Shown: positions 5,838 through 7,259 of the stretch, in pieces | How positions within the stretch are numbered: position 1 is the first letter of the stretch | How the letters are laid out: every line of letters starts with the position of its first letter | NCBI GenBank assembly: GCA_947461155.1 | Contig: CANHKE010000063.1 | Location: 1 to 7,259, forward strand | Length of the DNA stretch: 7,259 nucleotides | Direction of reading: 5' to 3' | Source: Cytophagaceae bacterium | Lineage (GTDB): Bacteria; Bacteroidota; Bacteroidia; Cytophagales; Spirosomataceae | Made by a program: the position numbers and the translations under genes | The notes under the pieces: generated by a model | What the model was told of the DNA's origin: nothing | Databases searched by the model: none | What the model saw: the letters and a program-made list of their open reading frames with translations, nothing else

Positions 5838-6771
5838 GGTTAGCATTTTGTGTTTGAGTTCGCTTTGGCTCCATGCCTGTGATATTAGCCTAGTCCCTGT
5901 TTCACCTGACACGGCCAGTGCTACTTTTCAACCATCAATTGATTTAGGTGATGTCGAAAATCCGGCCATTGGCGAGGCATCTGGTCTAGCTGCAAGTCGT
6001 ATGAACCCGGGTTATTTTTGGACGCACAATGACTCTGGCAATCCCAACGTACTCTATTTTTTCGATGAAAAAGGCAAGGGCCTACGCGAATTTGAACTGA
6101 CGGGCTCCACAAATCGGGACTGGGAAGATATGGCCATTGTAGGTGAATCGGATGGGTCGGCAACGATATATGTGGCTGATTTTGGTGATAACAATGCAGC
6201 ATATGCAGATTATACGATTTATTGGTTCAAAGAGCCGATTGTGAATGCGAGCACGTCTTCAAAAATCGTTCCTAATTCGCTAAAATTTACGTTGCCAGAT
6301 GGAGCGCGCGACATGGAATGCTTATTGATCGATCAAAAAACCAAAGATATTTTTATCGTTTCCAAACGAGAAAACAACAAACGCCTCTATAAAATTGCTG
6401 CTTCAAATGTCGCTGCATCTGCACGCGTTCAGGCTGAATTTGTTCAAGAATTAACCTTTTCCACGCCGGTCGTAGCTGACTCGCGTGTGGTTTCTGTCAA
6501 TTATATTTCGGGTGGGGCTGTGTCTACTGATAATACCGAAATATTGATCAAGAACTATTTTGAAATGTATTATTGGAAGCGTAGCTCAGGCGAAACGATT
6601 CCCTCCGCATTGAAGCGCGCACCTGTTAAGGTTACCTATGCGGGGATTAATTCAGATGGAAAAGGTCAAGAAATCCAAGGTGAGGCCGTTTGCTTCGCTG
6701 CAGATGGCTCGGGCTATTACACGCTGGGCGAAGGGAATGCGGCTCATTTATATTTTTATAAGAAAAAGTGA
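5818..6771 (+). CDS. Lipoprotein of unknown function, probable beta-propeller, with HNDSG/DWED/ADFGDN motifs
   Basis: The product has 317 residues. A lipoprotein signal peptide (1-20: charged MMNRLIK, then a hydrophobic stretch) ends in the lipobox LHAC, with the lipidated Cys at 21. The mature protein begins CDIS, with no obvious K/D/E-rich surface-export signal. Ordered conserved blocks are EASGLAAS (53-60), NPGYFWTHNDSG (63-74), NRDWEDMA (99-106), IYVADFGDN (117-125), LPDGARDMECLLID (159-172) and a closing GEAVCFAADGSGYYTLGEG (288-306). Their beta-rich, Asp/Gly-loop pattern suggests a beta-propeller with bound metal, resembling phytase-like or esterase-like propellers; this is inference and I cannot name the family. 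The start is ATG 5818 or 5821, overlapping the gldE end; TTG 5806 would put extra residues before the signal peptide. It occupies the position where gldD often lies but has none of GldD's features and is longer. A truncated paralogue follows. Confidence 0.8.
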   Translation: MMNRLIKVSILCLSSLWLHACDISLVPVSPDTASATFQPSIDLGDVENPAIGEASGLAASRMNPGYFWTHNDSGNPNVLYFFDEKGKGLREFELTGSTNRDWEDMAIVGESDGSATIYVADFGDNNAAYADYTIYWFKEPIVNASTSSKIVPNSLKFTLPDGARDMECLLIDQKTKDIFIVSKRENNKRLYKIAASNVAASARVQAEFVQELTFSTPVVADSRVVSVNYISGGAVSTDNTEILIKNYFEMYYWKRSSGETIPSALKRAPVKVTYAGINSDGKGQEIQGEAVCFAADGSGYYTLGEGNAAHLYFYKKK

Positions 6772-7259
6772 GGTTTCGTAGCCAACTTAAATTAACTATT
6801 GTCGGTGCGTTGATCTGGGCAAGCCAATCGTTCTATATCAACGATGCTAACTGGGGAAACACCTCCTTTGCTGCGACGCAGGATCTGGGTGTCGTTTCGA
6901 ATTTGGAACTAAATGAAGCGTCCGGCATGGTAGCATCCTGGCGAAATCCGGGGAAATACTGGGTTATCAATGATTCAGAGGACATTAATCGCATTTTTTT
7001 AGTCGGCCAAGCTGGTCAAGGGAAAGTCGAATTCTTAATCAATGGTTTGCATAACCGTGATTGGGAAGCACTTGGGCGCTGGCAAAATAAAACAGGCCAA
7101 ACGTACATTTACATCGCAGACATTGGCGATAACGCAAGCAATAATTCAATTTACTCAATTCACCGCTTTCTAGAGCCATCCTTGCAATTATCCAATCCAA
7201 TGACGCGTGTCATTAACGGAACGCAAACCATTCATTTCCAATTGCCTGATGGATCTCGC
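6768..7259 (+). CDS. Second, paralogous exported protein (N-terminal 164 residues; runs off right edge)
   Basis: An open frame of 164 codons begins at GTG 6768, which overlaps the TGA of the preceding gene (GTGA), a classic arrangement for coupled translation. It continues past the window end without a stop. It shares the blocks of its neighbour: NEASGMVAS (49-56), NPGKYWVINDS (60-70), NRDWEAL (96-102), IYIADIGDN (114-122), LEP (135-137) and LPDGSR (159-164). From EASG through EP every block is shifted by exactly 3 residues, with no gaps, so the two genes arose by duplication. The N-terminus (MRFRSQLKLTIVGALIWAS) looks like a signal peptide or anchor but has no lipobox Cys, so unlike its partner it is probably not lipidated. 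HNDSG has become INDSE and DWEDM has become DWEAL. The function is unknown; the pair may work together in the envelope. Confidence 0.8.
   Translation, partial: MRFRSQLKLTIVGALIWASQSFYINDANWGNTSFAATQDLGVVSNLELNEASGMVASWRNPGKYWVINDSEDINRIFLVGQAGQGKVEFLINGLHNRDWEALGRWQNKTGQTYIYIADIGDNASNNSIYSIHRFLEPSLQLSNPMTRVINGTQTIHFQLPDGSR

Noticed and set aside
5921..6202. 93-codon minus-strand open frame
   Set aside because: It lies opposite the lipoprotein gene, whose frame is supported by a lipobox and by conserved blocks shared with its paralogue.
5818..6771. Identification of the gene after gldE as gldD
   Set aside because: It is a lipoprotein in the right place, but 317 residues is too long, and its HNDSG/DWED/GDN blocks are shared with a paralogue and do not belong to GldD.

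Overview
The window looks like a core chromosomal segment from a member of the Bacteroidota, most likely in the Cytophagales. Four things support this. The gene set rng / HU / mutY / ssb / gldE is typical of that phylum. The HU arm reads RNISKN rather than RNPxTG. A tiny COX24/mS38-type protein starts MPCGKKRKRH. Promoter-like sites follow the Bacteroidota form TAnnTTTG instead of sigma70 boxes, and Shine-Dalgarno sequences are weak or absent. The order-level placement is inference. The base composition is moderately AT-leaning, and no gene stands out as foreign.

Left half (about 1-2662, all minus strand): reading in the direction of transcription, an HU-family DNA-binding protein (GTG start, strong TAnnTTTG promoter) is followed after 23 nt by a membrane-anchored TPR protein and then by a 29-residue ribosome-associated protein of the AURKAIP1/COX24 family. 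A long inverted repeat at 1233-1276 closes this unit. Next comes the 5' part of an RNase G gene with its own -7 element. It starts at a GTG and runs off the left edge after 388 codons, with both catalytic aspartates inside the window.

Right half (about 2817-7259, all plus strand, divergent from HU): mutY (adenine glycosylase), ssb, a terminator hairpin, gldE (DUF21/CBS/CorC-type membrane protein), a lipoprotein of unknown function, and a truncated paralogue of that lipoprotein. The last three are tightly packed: gldE overlaps the lipoprotein gene, which overlaps the paralogue by 4 nt (GTGA), so they probably form one translationally coupled transcript. In many gliding Bacteroidota gldE is followed by gldD. 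Here that position is taken by the two related, exported, probably beta-propeller proteins. This is the least explained part of the window.

Functionally, the left unit concerns nucleoid structure, the ribosome and RNA turnover. The right unit begins with DNA repair and single-strand protection and ends with envelope proteins. No tRNA, rRNA, insertion sequence, CRISPR array or phage gene was seen. No gene-free stretch exceeds 300 bases: the longest gaps, 1166-1318 and 2663-2816, hold promoters and hairpins listed below. I see no convincing wholly new system. The best candidates for something undescribed are the tandem lipoprotein/paralogue pair and a one-residue-short iron-sulfur loop in MutY.
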